64,000 nucleotides of DNA. Origin: Crossaster papposus (Eukaryota > Echinodermata > Asteroidea > Velatida > Solasteridae). The translations under genes were made by a program, and so were the position numbers. This document shows, piece after piece, positions 1-11,482 of the stretch. The notes under the pieces are model-generated. The model saw only the letters and a program-made list of their open reading frames with translations. It searched no databases and was not told the origin of the DNA. Location: NCBI GenBank assembly GCA_037893245.1, contig JBAIAA010000012.1:1-64000 (forward strand), given 5' to 3'. How positions within the stretch are numbered: the first letter of the stretch is position 1; the number at the start of each line of letters is the position of its first letter.

Positions 1-460
1 AAAGGGAAAGAAGTGTGCATAAGAAATATGTAAACGGAAAGAAGTGTGCATAAGAAATATGTAAAGGGAAAGAAGTGTGCATAAGAAATATGTAAACGGA
101 AAGAAGTGTGCATAAGAAATATGTAAAGGGAAAGAAGTGTGCATAAGAAATATGTAAAGGGAAAGAAGTGTGCATAAGAAATATGTAAAGGGAAAGAAGT
201 GTGCATAAGAAATATGTAAAGGGAAAGAAGTGTGCATAAGAAATATGTAAAGGGAAAGAAGTGTGCATAAGAAATATGTAAAGGGAAAGAAGTGTGAATA
301 AGAAATATGTAAAGGGGAAGAAGTGTGCATAAGAAATATGTAAAGGGAAAGAAGTGTGCATAAGAAATATGTAAAGGGAAAGAGGTGTGCATAAGAAATA
401 TGTAAAGGGAAAGAAGTGTGCATAAGAAATAAACACATGATGTGGGAACAAGCCCTCGAG
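1..460 (+). repeat. Segmental duplicate of 6398-6857 (offset 6,397 bp)
   Basis: Diagnostic variants recur at a constant offset: AAACGG at 32 and 94 matches 6429 and 6491, GAATA at 296 matches 6693, GAGGTG at 382 matches 6779, and the CTCGAG block at 431 matches 6828. The left copy has one private change (AAAGGGGAAG near 304). Similarity stops just after the block. The offset equals 197 monomers plus eight 36-bp blocks plus two single-base insertions, which agrees with what lies between the copies. Confidence 0.93.
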
Positions 461-466
461 TTAAAT
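431..466 (+). repeat. CTCGAG block, type A
   Basis: This is the reference copy of the 36-bp block. It begins AAACACATGATG, continues TGGGAACAAG and ends CCCTCGAGTTAAAT. It lies between AGAAAT and ATGT of one monomer, so a four-base AAAT is present on both sides. It holds the CTCGAG palindrome at 456-461, a short inverted repeat CACAT-G-ATGTG, and the only CpG of a consensus unit. Confidence 0.95.
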
Positions 467-2420
467 ATGTAAAGGGAAAGAAGTGTGCATAAGAAATATG
501 TAAAGGGAAAGAAGTGTGCATAAGAAATATGTAAAGGGAAAGAAGTGTGCATAAGAAATATGTAAAGGGAAAGAAGTGTGCATAAGAAATATGTAAAGGG
601 AAAGAAGTGTGCATAAGAAATATGTAAAGGGAAAGAAGTGTGCATAAGAAATATGTAAAGGGAAAGAAGTGTGCATAAGAAATATGTAAAGGGAAAGAAG
701 TGTGCATAAGAAATATGTAAAGGGAAAGAAGTGTGCATAAGAAATATGTAAAGGGACAGAAGTGTGCATAAGAAATATGTAAAAGGAAAGAAGTGTGCAT
801 AAGAAATATGTAAAGGGAAAGAAGTGTGCATAAGAAATATGTAAAAGGAAAGAAGTGTGCATAAGAAATATGTAAAGGGAAAGAAGTGTGCATAAGAAAT
901 ATGTAAAGGGAAAGAAGTTTGCATAAGAAATATGTAAAGGGAAAGAAGTGTGCATAATAAATATGTAAAGGGAAAGAAGTGTGCATAAGAAATATGTAAA
1001 GGGAAAGAAGTGTGTATAAGAAATATGTAAAGGGAAAGAAGTGTGCATAAGAAATATGTAAAGGGAAAGAAGTGTGCATAAGAAATATGTAAAGGGAAAG
1101 AAGTGTGCATAAGAAATATGTAAAGGGAAAGAAGTGTGCATAAGAAATATGTAAAGGGAAAGAAGTGTGCATAAGAAATATGTAAAGGGAAAGAAGTGTG
1201 CATAAGAAATATGTAAAGGGAAAGAAGTGTGCATAAGAAATATGTAAAGGGAAAGAAGTGTGCATAAGAAATATGTAAAGGGAAAGAAGTGTGCATAGGA
1301 AATATGTAAAGGGAAAGAAGTGTGCATAAGAAATATGTAAAGGGAAAGAAGTGTGCATAAGAAATATGTAAAGGGAAAGAAGTGTACATAAGAAATATGT
1401 AAAGGGAAAGGAGTGTGCATAAGAAATATGTAAAGGGAAAGAAGTGTGCATAAGAAATATGTAAAGGGAAAGAAGTGTGCATAAGAAATATGTAAAGGGA
1501 AAGAAGTGTGCATAAGAAATATGTAAATGGAAAGAAGTGTGCATAAGAAATATGTAAAGGGAAATAAGTGTGCATAAGAAATATGTAAAGGGAAAGAAGT
1601 GTGCATAAGAAATATGTAAAGGGAAAGAAGTGTGCATAAGAAATATGTAAAGGGAAAGAAGTGTGCATAAGAAATATGTAAAGGGAAAGAAGTGTGCATA
1701 AGAAATATGTAAAGGGAAAGAAGTGTGCATAAGAAATATGTAAAGGGAAAGAAGTGTGCATAAGAAATATGTAAAGGGAAAGAAGTGTGCATAAGAAATA
1801 TGTAAAGGGAAAGAAGTGTGCATAAGAAATATGTAAAGTGAAAGAAGTGTGCATAAGAAATATGTAAAGGGAAAGAAGTGTGCATAAGAAATATGTAAAG
1901 GGACAGAAGTGTGCATAAGAAATATGTAAAGGGAAAGAAGTGTGCATAGGAAATATGTAAAGGAAAAGAAGTGTGCATAAGAAATATGTAAAGGGAAAGA
2001 AGTGTGCATAAGAAATATGTAAAGGGAAAGAAGTGTGCATAAGAAATATGTAAAGGGAAAGAAGTGTGCATAAGAAATATGTAAAGGGAAAGAAGTGTGC
2101 ATAAGAAATATGTAAAGGGAAAGAAGTGTGCATAAGAAATATGTAAAGGGAAAGAAGTGTGCATACGAAATATGTAAAGGGAAAGAAGTGTGCATAAGAA
2201 ATATGTAAAGGGAAAGAAGTGTGCATAAGAAATATGTAAAGGGAAAGAAGTGTGCATAAGAAATATGTAAAGGGAAAGAAGTGTGCATAAGAAATATGTA
2301 AAGGGAAAGAAGTGTTCATAAGAAATATGTAAAGGGAAAGAAGTGTGCATAAGAAATATGTAAAGGGAAAGAAGTTTGCATAAGAAATATGTAAAGGGAA
2401 AGAAGTGTGCATAAAAAAAT

Positions 2421-2456
2421 AAACACATGATGTCGGGACAAGCCCTCGAGTTAAAT
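2421..2456 (+). repeat. CTCGAG block, type B
   Basis: The middle reads TGTCGGGACAAG instead of the A-type TGTGGGAACAAG, which adds a second CpG. The preceding monomer ends CATAAAAAAAT, one base longer than the usual CATAAGAAAT, and the same lengthening precedes the copy at 4829. Confidence 0.95.
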
Positions 2457-2921
2457 ATGTAAAGGGAAAGAAGTGTGCATAAGAAATATGTAAAGGGAAA
2501 GAAGTGTGCATAAGAAATATGTAAAGGGAAAGAAGTGTGCATAAGAAATATGTAAAGGGAAAGAAGTGTGCATAAGAAATATGTAAAGGGAAAGAAGTGT
2601 GCATAAGAAATATGTAAAGGGAAAGAAGTTTGCATAAGAAATATGTAAAGGGACAGAAGTGTGCATAAGAAATATGTAAAAGGAAAGAAGTGTGCATAAG
2701 AAATATGTAAAGGGAAAGAAGTGTGCATAAGAAATATGTAAAGGCAAAGAAGTGTGCATAAGAAATATGTAAAGGGAAAGAAGTGTGCATAATAATCATG
2801 TAAAGGGAAAGAAGTGTGCATAAGAAATATGTAAAGGGAAAGAAGTGTGTATAAGAAATATGTAAAGGGAAAGAAGTGTGCATAAGAAATATGTAAAGGG
2901 AAAGAAGTGTGCATAAGAAAT

Positions 2922-2957
2922 AAACACATGATGTCGGGACAAGCCCTCGAGTTAAAT
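2922..2957 (+). repeat. CTCGAG block, type B
   Basis: B-type middle (TGTCGGGACA). Its partner in the 2,408-bp duplication is at 5330. The next block follows 191 bp later (36 + 5 monomers) in both copies. Confidence 0.94.
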
Positions 2958-3112
2958 ATGTAAAGGGAAAGAAGTGTGCATAAGAAATATGTGAAGGGAA
3001 AGAAGTGTGCATAAGAAATATGTAAAGGGAAAGAAGTGTGCATAAAAAATATGTAAAGGGAAAGAAGTGTGCATAAGAAATATGTAAAGGGAAAGAAGTG
3101 TGCATAAGAAAT

Positions 3113-3148
3113 AAACACATGATGTCGGGACAAGCCCTCGAGTTAAAT
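3113..3148 (+). repeat. CTCGAG block, type B
   Basis: B-type block whose duplicate partner is at 5521. It is followed 222 bp later by an A-type block. Confidence 0.94.
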
Positions 3149-3334
3149 ATGTAAAGGGAAAGAAGTGTGCATAAGAAATATGTAAAGGGAAAGAAGTGTG
3201 CATAAGAAATATGTAAAGGGAAAGAAGTGTGCATAAGAAATATGTAAAGGGAAAGAAGTGTGCATAAGAAATATGTAAAGGGAAAGAAGTGTGCATAAGA
3301 AATATGTAAAGGGAAAGAAGTGTGCATAAGAAAT

Positions 3335-3370
3335 AAACACATGATGTGGGAACAAGCCCTCGAGTTAAAT
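3335..3370 (+). repeat. CTCGAG block, type A
   Basis: A-type block 222 bp (36 + 6 monomers) after the B-type copy at 3113. The 2,408-bp duplicate has no equivalent near 5743, so this block marks the end of the duplicated segment. Confidence 0.94.
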
Positions 3371-4828
3371 ATGTAAAGGGAAAGAAGTGTGCATAAGAAA
3401 TATGTAAAGGGAAAGAAGTGTGCATCAGAAATATGTAAAGGGAAAGAAGTGTGCATAAGAAATATGTAAAGGGAAAGAAGTGTGCATAAGAAATATGTAA
3501 AGGGAAAGAAGTGTGCATAAGAAATTTGTAAAGGGAAAGAAGTGTGCATAGGAAATATGTAAAGGGAAAGAAGTGTGCATAAGAAATATGTAAAGGGAAA
3601 GAAGTGTGCATAAGAAATATGTAAAGGGAAAGAAGTGTGCATAAGAAATATGTAAAGGGAAAGAAGTGTGCATAAGAAATATGTAAAGGGAAAGAAGTGT
3701 GCATAGGAAATATGTAAAGGGAAAGAAGTGTGCATAAGAAATATGTAAAGGGAAAGAAGTGTGCATAAGAAATATGTAAAGGGAAAGAAGTGTACATAAG
3801 AAATATGTAAAGGGAAAGGAGTGTGCATAAGAAATATGTAAAGGGAAAGAAGTGTGCATAAGAAATATGTAAAGGGAAAGAAGTGTACATAAGAAATATG
3901 TAAAGGGAAAGGAGTGTGCATAAGAAATATGTAAAGGGAAAGAAGTGTGCATAAGAAATATGTAAAGGGAAAGAAGTGTGCATAAGAAATATGTAAAGGG
4001 AAAGAAGTGTGCATAAGAAATATGTAAATGGAAAGAAGTGTGCATAAGAAATATGTAAAGGGAAATAAGTGTGCATAAGAAATATGTAAAGGGAAAGAAG
4101 TGTGCATAAGAAATATGTAAAGGGAAAGAAGTGTGCATAAGAAATATGTAAAGGGAAAGAAGTGTGCATAAGAAATATGTAAAGGGAAAGAAGTGTGCAT
4201 AAGAAATATGTAAAGGGAAAGAAGTGTGCATAAGAAATATGTAAAGGGAAAGAAGTGTGCATAAGAAATATGTAAAGGGAAAGAAGTGTGCATAAGAAAT
4301 ATGTAAAGGGAAAGAAGTGTGCATAAGAAATATGTAAAGTGAAAGAAGTGTGCATAAGAAATATGTAAAGGGAAAGAAGTGTGCATAAGAAATATGTAAA
4401 GGGACAGAAGTGTGCATAAGAAATATGTAAAGGGAAAGAAGTGTGCATAGGAAATATGTAAAGGAAAAGAAGTGTGCATAAGAAATATGTAAAGGGAAAG
4501 AAGTGTGCATAAGAAATATGTAAAGGGAAAGAAGTGTGCATAAGAAATATGTAAAGGGAAAGAAGTGTGCATAAGAAATATGTAAAGGGAAAGAAGTGTG
4601 CATAAGAAATATGTAAAGGGAAAGAAGTGTGCATAAGAAATATGTAAAGGGAAAGAAGTGTGCATACGAAATATGTAAAGGGAAAGAAGTGTGCATAAGA
4701 AATATGTAAAGGGAAAGAAGTGTGCATAAGAAATATGTAAAGGGAAAGAAGTGTGCATAAGAAATATGTAAAGGGAAAGAAGTTTGCATCAGAAATATGT
4801 AAAGGGAAAGAAGTGTGCATAAAAAAAT

Positions 4829-4864
4829 AAACACATGATGTCGGGACAAGCCCTCGAGTTAAAT
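4829..4864 (+). repeat. CTCGAG block, type B
   Basis: B-type block, duplicate of 2421. It is also preceded by the lengthened CATAAAAAAAT monomer end. Confidence 0.94.
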
Positions 4865-5329
4865 ATGTAAAGGGAAAGAAGTGTGCATAAGAAATATGTA
4901 AAGGGAAAGAAGTGTGCATAAGAAATATGTAAAGGGAAAGAAGTGTGCATAAGAAATATGTAAAGGGAAAGAAGTGTGCATAAGAAATATGTAAAGGGAA
5001 AGAAGTGTGCATAAGAAATATGTAAAGGGAAAGAAGTTTGCATAAGAAATATGTAAAGGGACAGAAGTGTGCATAAGAAATATGTAAAAGGAAAGAAGTG
5101 TGCATAAGAAATATGTAAAGGGAAAGAAGTGTGCATAAGAAATATGTAAAGGCAAAGAAGTGTGCATAAGAAATATGTAAAGGGAAAGAAGTGTGCATAA
5201 TAATCATGTAAAGGGAAATAAGTGTGCATAAGAAATATGTAAAGGGAAAGAAGTGTGTATAAGAAATATGTAAAGGGAAAGAAGTGTGCATAAGAAATAT
5301 GTAAAGGGAAAGAAGTGTGCATAAGAAAT

Positions 5330-5365
5330 AAACACATGATGTCGGGACAAGCCCTCGAGTTAAAT
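5330..5365 (+). repeat. CTCGAG block, type B
   Basis: B-type block, duplicate of 2922. Confidence 0.94.
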
Positions 5366-5520
5366 ATGTAAAGGGAAAGAAGTGTGCATAAGAAATATGT
5401 GAAGGGAAAGAAGTGTGCATAAGAAATATGTAAAGGGAAAGAAGTGTGCATAAGAAATATGTAAAGGGAAAGAAGTGTGCATAAGAAATATGTAAAGGGA
5501 AAGAAGTGTGCATAAGAAAT

Positions 5521-5556
5521 AAACACATGATGTCGGGACAAGCCCTCGAGTTAAAT
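5521..5556 (+). repeat. CTCGAG block, type B
   Basis: B-type block, duplicate of 3113. The following array diverges from copy 1 from about 5736 (CATAGG). Confidence 0.94.
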
Positions 5557-6397
5557 ATGTAAAGGGAAAGAAGTGTGCATAAGAAATATGTAAAGGGAAA
5601 GAAGTGTGCATAAGAAATATGTAAAGGGAAAGAAGTGTGCATAAGAAATATGTAAAGGGAAAGAAGTGTGCATAAGAAATATGTAAAGGGAAAGAAGTGT
5701 GCATAAGAAATATGTAAAGGGAAAGAAGTGTGCATAGGAAATATGTAAAGGGAAAGAAGTGTGCATAAGAAATATGTAAAGGGAAAGAAGTGTGCATAAG
5801 AAATATGTAAAGGGAAAGAAGTGTGCATAAGAAATATGTAAAGGGAAAGAAGTGTGCATAAGAAATCTATAAAGGGAAAGAAGTGTGCATAAGAAATATG
5901 TAAAGGGAAAGAAGTGTGCATAAGAAATATGTAAAGGGAAAGAAGTGTGCATAAGAAATATGTAAAGGGAAAGAAGTGTGCATAGGAAATATGTAAAGGG
6001 AAAGAAGTGTGCATAAGAAATATGTAAAGGGAAAGAAGTGTGCATAAGAAATATGTAAAGGGAAAGAAGTGTGCATAAGAAATATGTAAAGGGAAAGAAG
6101 TGTGCATAAGAAATATGTAAAGGGAAAGAAGTGTGCATAAGAAATATGTAAAGGGAAAGAAGTGTGCATAAGAAATATGTAAAGGGAAAGAAGTGTGCAT
6201 AAGAAATATGTAAAGGGAAAGAAGTGTGCATAAGAAATATGTAAAGGGAAAGAAGTGTGCATAAGAAATATGTAAAGGGAAAGAAGTGTGCATAAGAAAT
6301 ATGTAAAGGGAAAGAAGTGTGCATAAGAAATATGTAAAGGGAAAGAAGTGTGCATAAGAAATATGTAAAGGGAAAGAAGTGTGCATAAGAAATATGT

Positions 6398-6857
6398 AAA
6401 GGGAAAGAAGTGTGCATAAGAAATATGTAAACGGAAAGAAGTGTGCATAAGAAATATGTAAAGGGAAAGAAGTGTGCATAAGAAATATGTAAACGGAAAG
6501 AAGTGTGCATAAGAAATATGTAAAGGGAAAGAAGTGTGCATAAGAAATATGTAAAGGGAAAGAAGTGTGCATAAGAAATATGTAAAGGGAAAGAAGTGTG
6601 CATAAGAAATATGTAAAGGGAAAGAAGTGTGCATAAGAAATATGTAAAGGGAAAGAAGTGTGCATAAGAAATATGTAAAGGGAAAGAAGTGTGAATAAGA
6701 AATATGTAAAGGGAAAGAAGTGTGCATAAGAAATATGTAAAGGGAAAGAAGTGTGCATAAGAAATATGTAAAGGGAAAGAGGTGTGCATAAGAAATATGT
6801 AAAGGGAAAGAAGTGTGCATAAGAAATAAACACATGATGTGGGAACAAGCCCTCGAG
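6398..6857 (+). repeat. Segmental duplicate of 1-460
   Basis: This is the second copy of the segment at the left edge, sharing AAACGG (6429, 6491), GAATA (6693), GAGGTG (6779) and the block at 6828. The first copy is truncated by the window edge, so the duplicated segment may start further left there. Confidence 0.93.
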
Positions 6858-6863
6858 TTAAAT
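6828..6863 (+). repeat. CTCGAG block, type A
   Basis: A-type block that closes the mixed left block. No further block occurs until 11483. Confidence 0.94.
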
Positions 6864-9800
6864 ATGTAAAGGGAAAGAAGTGTGCATAAGAAATATGTAA
6901 AGGGAAAGAAGTGTGCATAAGAAATATGTAAAGGGAAAGAAGTGTGCATAAGAAATATGTAAAGGGAAAGAAGTGTGCATAAGAAATATGTAAAGGGAAA
7001 GAAGTGTGCATAAGAAATATGTAAAGGGAAAGAAGTGTGCATAAGAAATATGTAAAGGGAAAGAAGTGTGCATAAGAAATATGTAAAGGGAAAGTGTGCA
7101 TAAGAAATATGTAAAGGGAAAGAAGTGTGCATAAGAAATATGTAAAGGGAAAGAAGTGTGCATAAGAAATATGTAAAGGGAAAGAAGTGTGCATAAGAAA
7201 TATGTAAAGGGAAAGAAGTGTGCATAAGAAATATGTAAAGGGAAAGAAGTGTGCATAAGAAATATGTAAAGGGAAAGAAGTGTGCATAAGAAATATGTAA
7301 AGGGAAAGAAGTGTGCATAAGAAATATGTAAAGGGAAAGAAGTGTGCATAAGAAATATGTAAAGGGAAAGAAGTGTGCATAAGAAATATGTAAAGGGAAA
7401 GAAGTGTGCATAAGAAATATGTAAAGGGAAAGAAGTGTGCATAAGAAATATGTAAAGGGAAAGAAGTGTGCATAAGAAATATGTAAAGGGAAAGAAGTGT
7501 GCATAAGAAATATGTAAAGGGAAAGAAGTGTGCATAAGAAATATGTAAAGGGAAAGAAGTGTGCATAAGAAATATGTAAAGGGAAAGAAGTGTGCATAAG
7601 AAATATGTAAAGGGAAAGAAGTGTGCATAAGAAATATGTAAAGGGAAAGAAGTGTGCATAAGAAATATGTAAAGGGAAAGAAGTGTGCATAAGAAATATG
7701 TAAAGGGAAAGAAGTGTGCATAAGAAATATGTAAAGGGAAAGAAGTGTGCATAAGAAATATGTAAAGGGAAAGAAGTGTGCATAAGAAATATGTAAAGGG
7801 AAAGAAGTGTGCATAAGAAATATGTAAAGGGAAAGAAGTGTGCATAAGAAATATGTAAAGGGAAAGAAGTGTGCATAAGAAATATGTAAAGGGAAAGAAG
7901 TGTGCATAAGAAATATGTAAAGGGAAAGAAGTGTGCATAAGAAATATGTAAAGGGAAAGAAGTGTGCATAAGAAATATGTAAAGGGAAAGAAGTGTGCAT
8001 AAGAAATATGTAAAGGGAAAGAAGTGTGCATAAGAAATATGTAAAGGGAAAGAAGTGTGCATAAGAAATATGTAAAGGGAAAGAAGTGTGCATAAGAAAT
8101 ATGTAAAGGGAAAGAAGTGTGCATAAGAAATATGTAAAGGGAAAGAAGTGTGCATAAGAAATATGTAAAGGGAAAGAAGTGTGCATAAGAAATATGTAAA
8201 GGGAAAGAAGTGTGCATAAGAAATATGTAAAGGGAAAGAAGTGTGCATAAGAAATATGTAAAGGGAAAGAAGTGTGCATAAGAAATATGTAAAGGGAAAG
8301 AAGTGTGCATAAGAAATATGTAAAGGGAAAGAAGTGTGCATAAGAAATATGTAAAGGGAAAGAAGTGTGCATAAGAAATATGTAAGAGATGGAAAGAAGT
8401 GTGCATAAGAAATATGTAAAGGGAAAGAAGTGTGCATAAGAAATATGTAAAGGGAAAGAAGTGTGCATAAGAAATATGTAAAGGGAAAGAAGTGTGCATA
8501 AGAAATATGTAAAGGGAAAGAAGTGTGCATAAGAAATATGTAAAGGGAAAGAAGTGTGCATAAGAAATATGTAAAGGGAAAGAAGTGTGCATAAGAAATA
8601 TGTAAAGGGAAAGAAGTGTGCATAAGAAATATGTAAAGGGAAAGAAGTGTGCATAAGAAATATGTAAAGGGAAAGAAGTGTGCATAAGAAATATGTAAAG
8701 GGAAAGAAGTGTGCATAAGAAATATGTAAAGGGAAAGAAGTGTGCATAAGAAATATGTAAAGGGAAAGAAGTGTGCATAAGAAATATGTAAAGGGAAAGA
8801 AGTGTGCATAAGAAATATGTAAAGGGAAAGAAGTGTGCATAAGAAATATGTAAAGGGAAAGAAGTGTGCATAAGAAATATGTAAAGGGAAAGAAGTGTGC
8901 ATAAGAAATATGTAAAGGGAAAGAAGTGTGCATAAGAAATATGTAAAGGGAAAGAAGTGTGCATAAGAAATATGTAAAGGGAAAGAAGTGTGCATAAGAA
9001 ATATGTAAAGGGAAAGAAGTGTGCATAAGAAATATGTAAAGGGAAAGAAGTGTGCATAAGAAATATGTAAAGGGAAAGAAGTGTGCATAAGAAATATGTA
9101 AAGGGAAAGAAGTGTGCATAAGAAATATGTAAAGGGAAAGAAGTGTGCATAAGAAATATGTAAAGGGAAAGAAGTGTGCATAAGAAATATGTAAAGGGAA
9201 AGAAGTGTGCATAAGAAATATGTAAAGGGAAAGAAGTGTGCATAAGAAATATGTAAAGGGAAAGAAGTGTGCATAAGAAATATGTAAAGGGAAAGAAGTG
9301 TGCATAAGAAATATGTAAAGGGAAAGAAGTGTGCATAAGAAATATGTAAAGGGAAAGAAGTGTGCATAAGAAATATGTAAAGGGAAAGAAGTGTGCATAA
9401 GAAATATGTAAAGGGAAAGAAGTGTGCATAAGAAATATGTAAAGGGAAAGAAGTGTGCATAAGAAATATGTAAAGGGAAAGAAGTGTGCATAAGAAATAT
9501 GTAAAGGGAAAGAAGTGTGCATAAGAAATATGTAAAGGGAAAGAAGTGTGCATAAGAAATATGTAAAGGGAAAGAAGTGTGCATAAGAAATATGTAAAGG
9601 GAAAGAAGTGTGCATAAGAAATATGTAAAGGGAAAGAAGTGTGCATAAGAAATATGTAAAGGGAAAGAAGTGTGCATAAGAAATATGTAAAGGGAAAGAA
9701 GTGTGCATAAGAAATATGTAAAGGGAAAGAAGTGTGCATAAGAAATATGTAAAGGGAAAGAAGTGTGCATAAGAAATATGTAAAGGGAAAGAAGTGTGCA

Positions 9801-11482
9801 TAAGAAATATGTAAAGGGAAAGAAGTGTGCATAAGAAATATGTAAAGGGAAAGAAGTGTGCATAAGAAATATGTAAAGGGAAAGAAGTGTGCATAAGAAA
9901 TATGTAAAGGGAAAGAAGTGTGCATAAGAAATATGTAAAGGGAAAGAAGTGTGCATAAGAAATATGTAAAGGGAAAGAAGTGTGCATAAGAAATATGTAA
10001 AGGGAAAGAAGTGTGCATAAGAAATATGTAAAGGGAAAGAAGTGTGCATAAGAAATATGTAAAGGGAAAGAAGTGTGCATAAGAAATATGTAAAGGGAAA
10101 GAAGTGTGCATAAGAAATATGTAAAGGGAAAGAAGTGTGCATAAGAAATATGTAAAGGGAAAGAAGTGTGCATAAGAAATATGTAAAGGGAAAGAAGTGT
10201 GCATAAGAAATATGTAAAGGGAAAGAAGTGTGCATAAGAAATATGTAAAGGGAAAGAAGTGTGCATAAGAAATATGTAAAGGGAAAGAAGTGTGCATAAG
10301 AAATATGTAAAGGGAAAGAAGTGTGCATAAGAAATATGTAAAGGGAAAGAAGTGTGCATAAGAAATATGTAAAGGGAAAGAAGTGTGCATAAGAAATATG
10401 TAAAGGGAAAGAAGTGTGCATAAGAAATATGTAAAGGGAAAGAAGTGTGCATAAGAAATATGTAAAGGGAAAGAAGTGTGCATAAGAAATATGTAAAGGG
10501 AAAGAAGATTGCATAAGAAATATGTAAAGGGAAAGAAGTGTGCATAAGAAATATGTAAAGGGAAAGAAGTGTGCATAAGAAATATGTAAAGGGAAAGAAG
10601 TGTGCATAAGAAATATGTAAAGGGAAAGAAGTGTGCATAAGAAATATGTAAAGGGAAAGAAGTGTGCATAAGAAATATGTAAAGGGAAAGAAGTGTGCAT
10701 AAGAAATATGTAAAGGGAAAGAAGTGTGCATAAGAAATATGTAAAGGGAAAGAAGTGTGCATAAGAAATATGTAAAGGGAAAGAAGTGTGCATAAGAAAT
10801 ATGTAAAGGGAAAGAAGTGTGCATAAGAAATATGTAAAGGGAAAGAAGTGTGCATAAGAAATATGTAAAGGGAAAGAAGTGTGCATAAGAAATATGTAAA
10901 GGGAAAGAAGTGTGCATAAGAAATATGTAAAGGGAAAGAAGTGTGCATAAGAAATATGTAAAGGGAAAGAAGTGTGCATAAGAAATATGTAAAGGGAAAG
11001 AAGTGTGCATAAGAAATATGTAAAGGGAAAGAAGTGTGCATAAGAAATATGTAAAGGGAAAGAAGTGTGCATAAGAAATATGTAAAGGGAAAGAAGTGTG
11101 CATAAGAAATATGTAAAGGGAAAGAAGTGTGCATAAGAAATATGTAAAGGGAAAGAAGTGTGCATAAGAAATATGTAAAGGGAAAGAAGTGTGCATAAGA
11201 AATATGTAAAGGGAAAGAAGTGTGCATAAGAAATATGTAAAGGGAAAGAAGTGTGCATAAGAAATATGTAAAGGGAAAGAAGTGTGCATAAGAAATATGT
11301 AAAGGGAAAGAAGTGTGCATAAGAAATATGTAAAGGGAAAGAAGTGTGCATAAGAAATATGTAAAGGGAAAGAAGTGTGCATAAGAAATATGTAAAGGGA
11401 AAGAAGTGTGCATAAGAAATATGTAAAGGGAAAGAAGTGTGCATAAGAAATATGTAAAGGGAAAGAAGTGTGCATACGAAAT
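6864..11482 (+). repeat. Homogeneous monomer tract 1, no CTCGAG blocks
   Basis: About 149 consecutive monomers are essentially identical to the consensus. The only departures I noticed are a 27-bp monomer missing four bases at about 7085-7111, a three-base lengthened monomer start (GTAAGAGATGGAAAG) at about 8382-8396, GAAGATTGC for GAAGTGTGC at about 10504-10512, and CATACG in the last monomer before the 11483 block. The contrast with the variant-rich flanks suggests recent local amplification or homogenisation, or an assembly artefact. There is no gene content. Confidence 0.93.

Larger units (their letters stand above)
1150..3334 (+). repeat. Higher-order repeat copy 1 (offset 2,408 bp)
   Basis: Shared private variants match at +2408: CATAGG 1294/3702, TGTACATA near 1383/3791, the TAATCATG junction 2793/5201, and B-type blocks 2421/4829, 2922/5330 and 3113/5521. 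Between about 1400 and 2300 the offset is 2,501 (AAATGG 1525/4026, AAAGTG 1835/4336, CATACG 2162/4663). Copy 2 therefore gained three monomers there and lost three further on, ending back in register. The left boundary is approximate. Confidence 0.9.
3560..5742 (+). repeat. Higher-order repeat copy 2 (offset 2,408 bp)
   Basis: This is the partner of 1150-3334. A local three-monomer duplication is visible: the pair 'TGTACATA monomer, then GGAGTG monomer' occurs at about 3789-3827 and again at 3881-3920, but only once in copy 1. The matching loss lies between 4663 and 4779. The copy ends before 5742, where copy 1 has an additional block (3335) that is absent here. Confidence 0.88.
1..6863 (+). 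repeat. Left mixed block: diverged monomers with nine CTCGAG blocks
   Basis: This stretch has many single-base monomer variants and nine 36-bp blocks, starting at 431, 2421, 2922, 3113, 3335, 4829, 5330, 5521 and 6828. Six of them (2421, 2922, 3113, 4829, 5330, 5521) are the B type. Two nested segmental duplications account for much of the layout and are listed separately. No gene is present: the + strand has TAA stops in every monomer, and the open minus frames are repeat translations. Confidence 0.9.

Noticed and set aside
431-466. Block as a small transposon with AAAT target-site duplication
   Set aside because: It is only 32 bp between the AAAT copies, has no terminal inverted repeats, and sits in one fixed register at all sites. 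It is more simply part of an amplified composite unit, so I kept this only as an alternative.
2421-2456. CENP-B box in the block, because the B type contains CGGGA
   Set aside because: The upstream TTCG half and the spaced A of the CENP-B consensus are absent on both strands.
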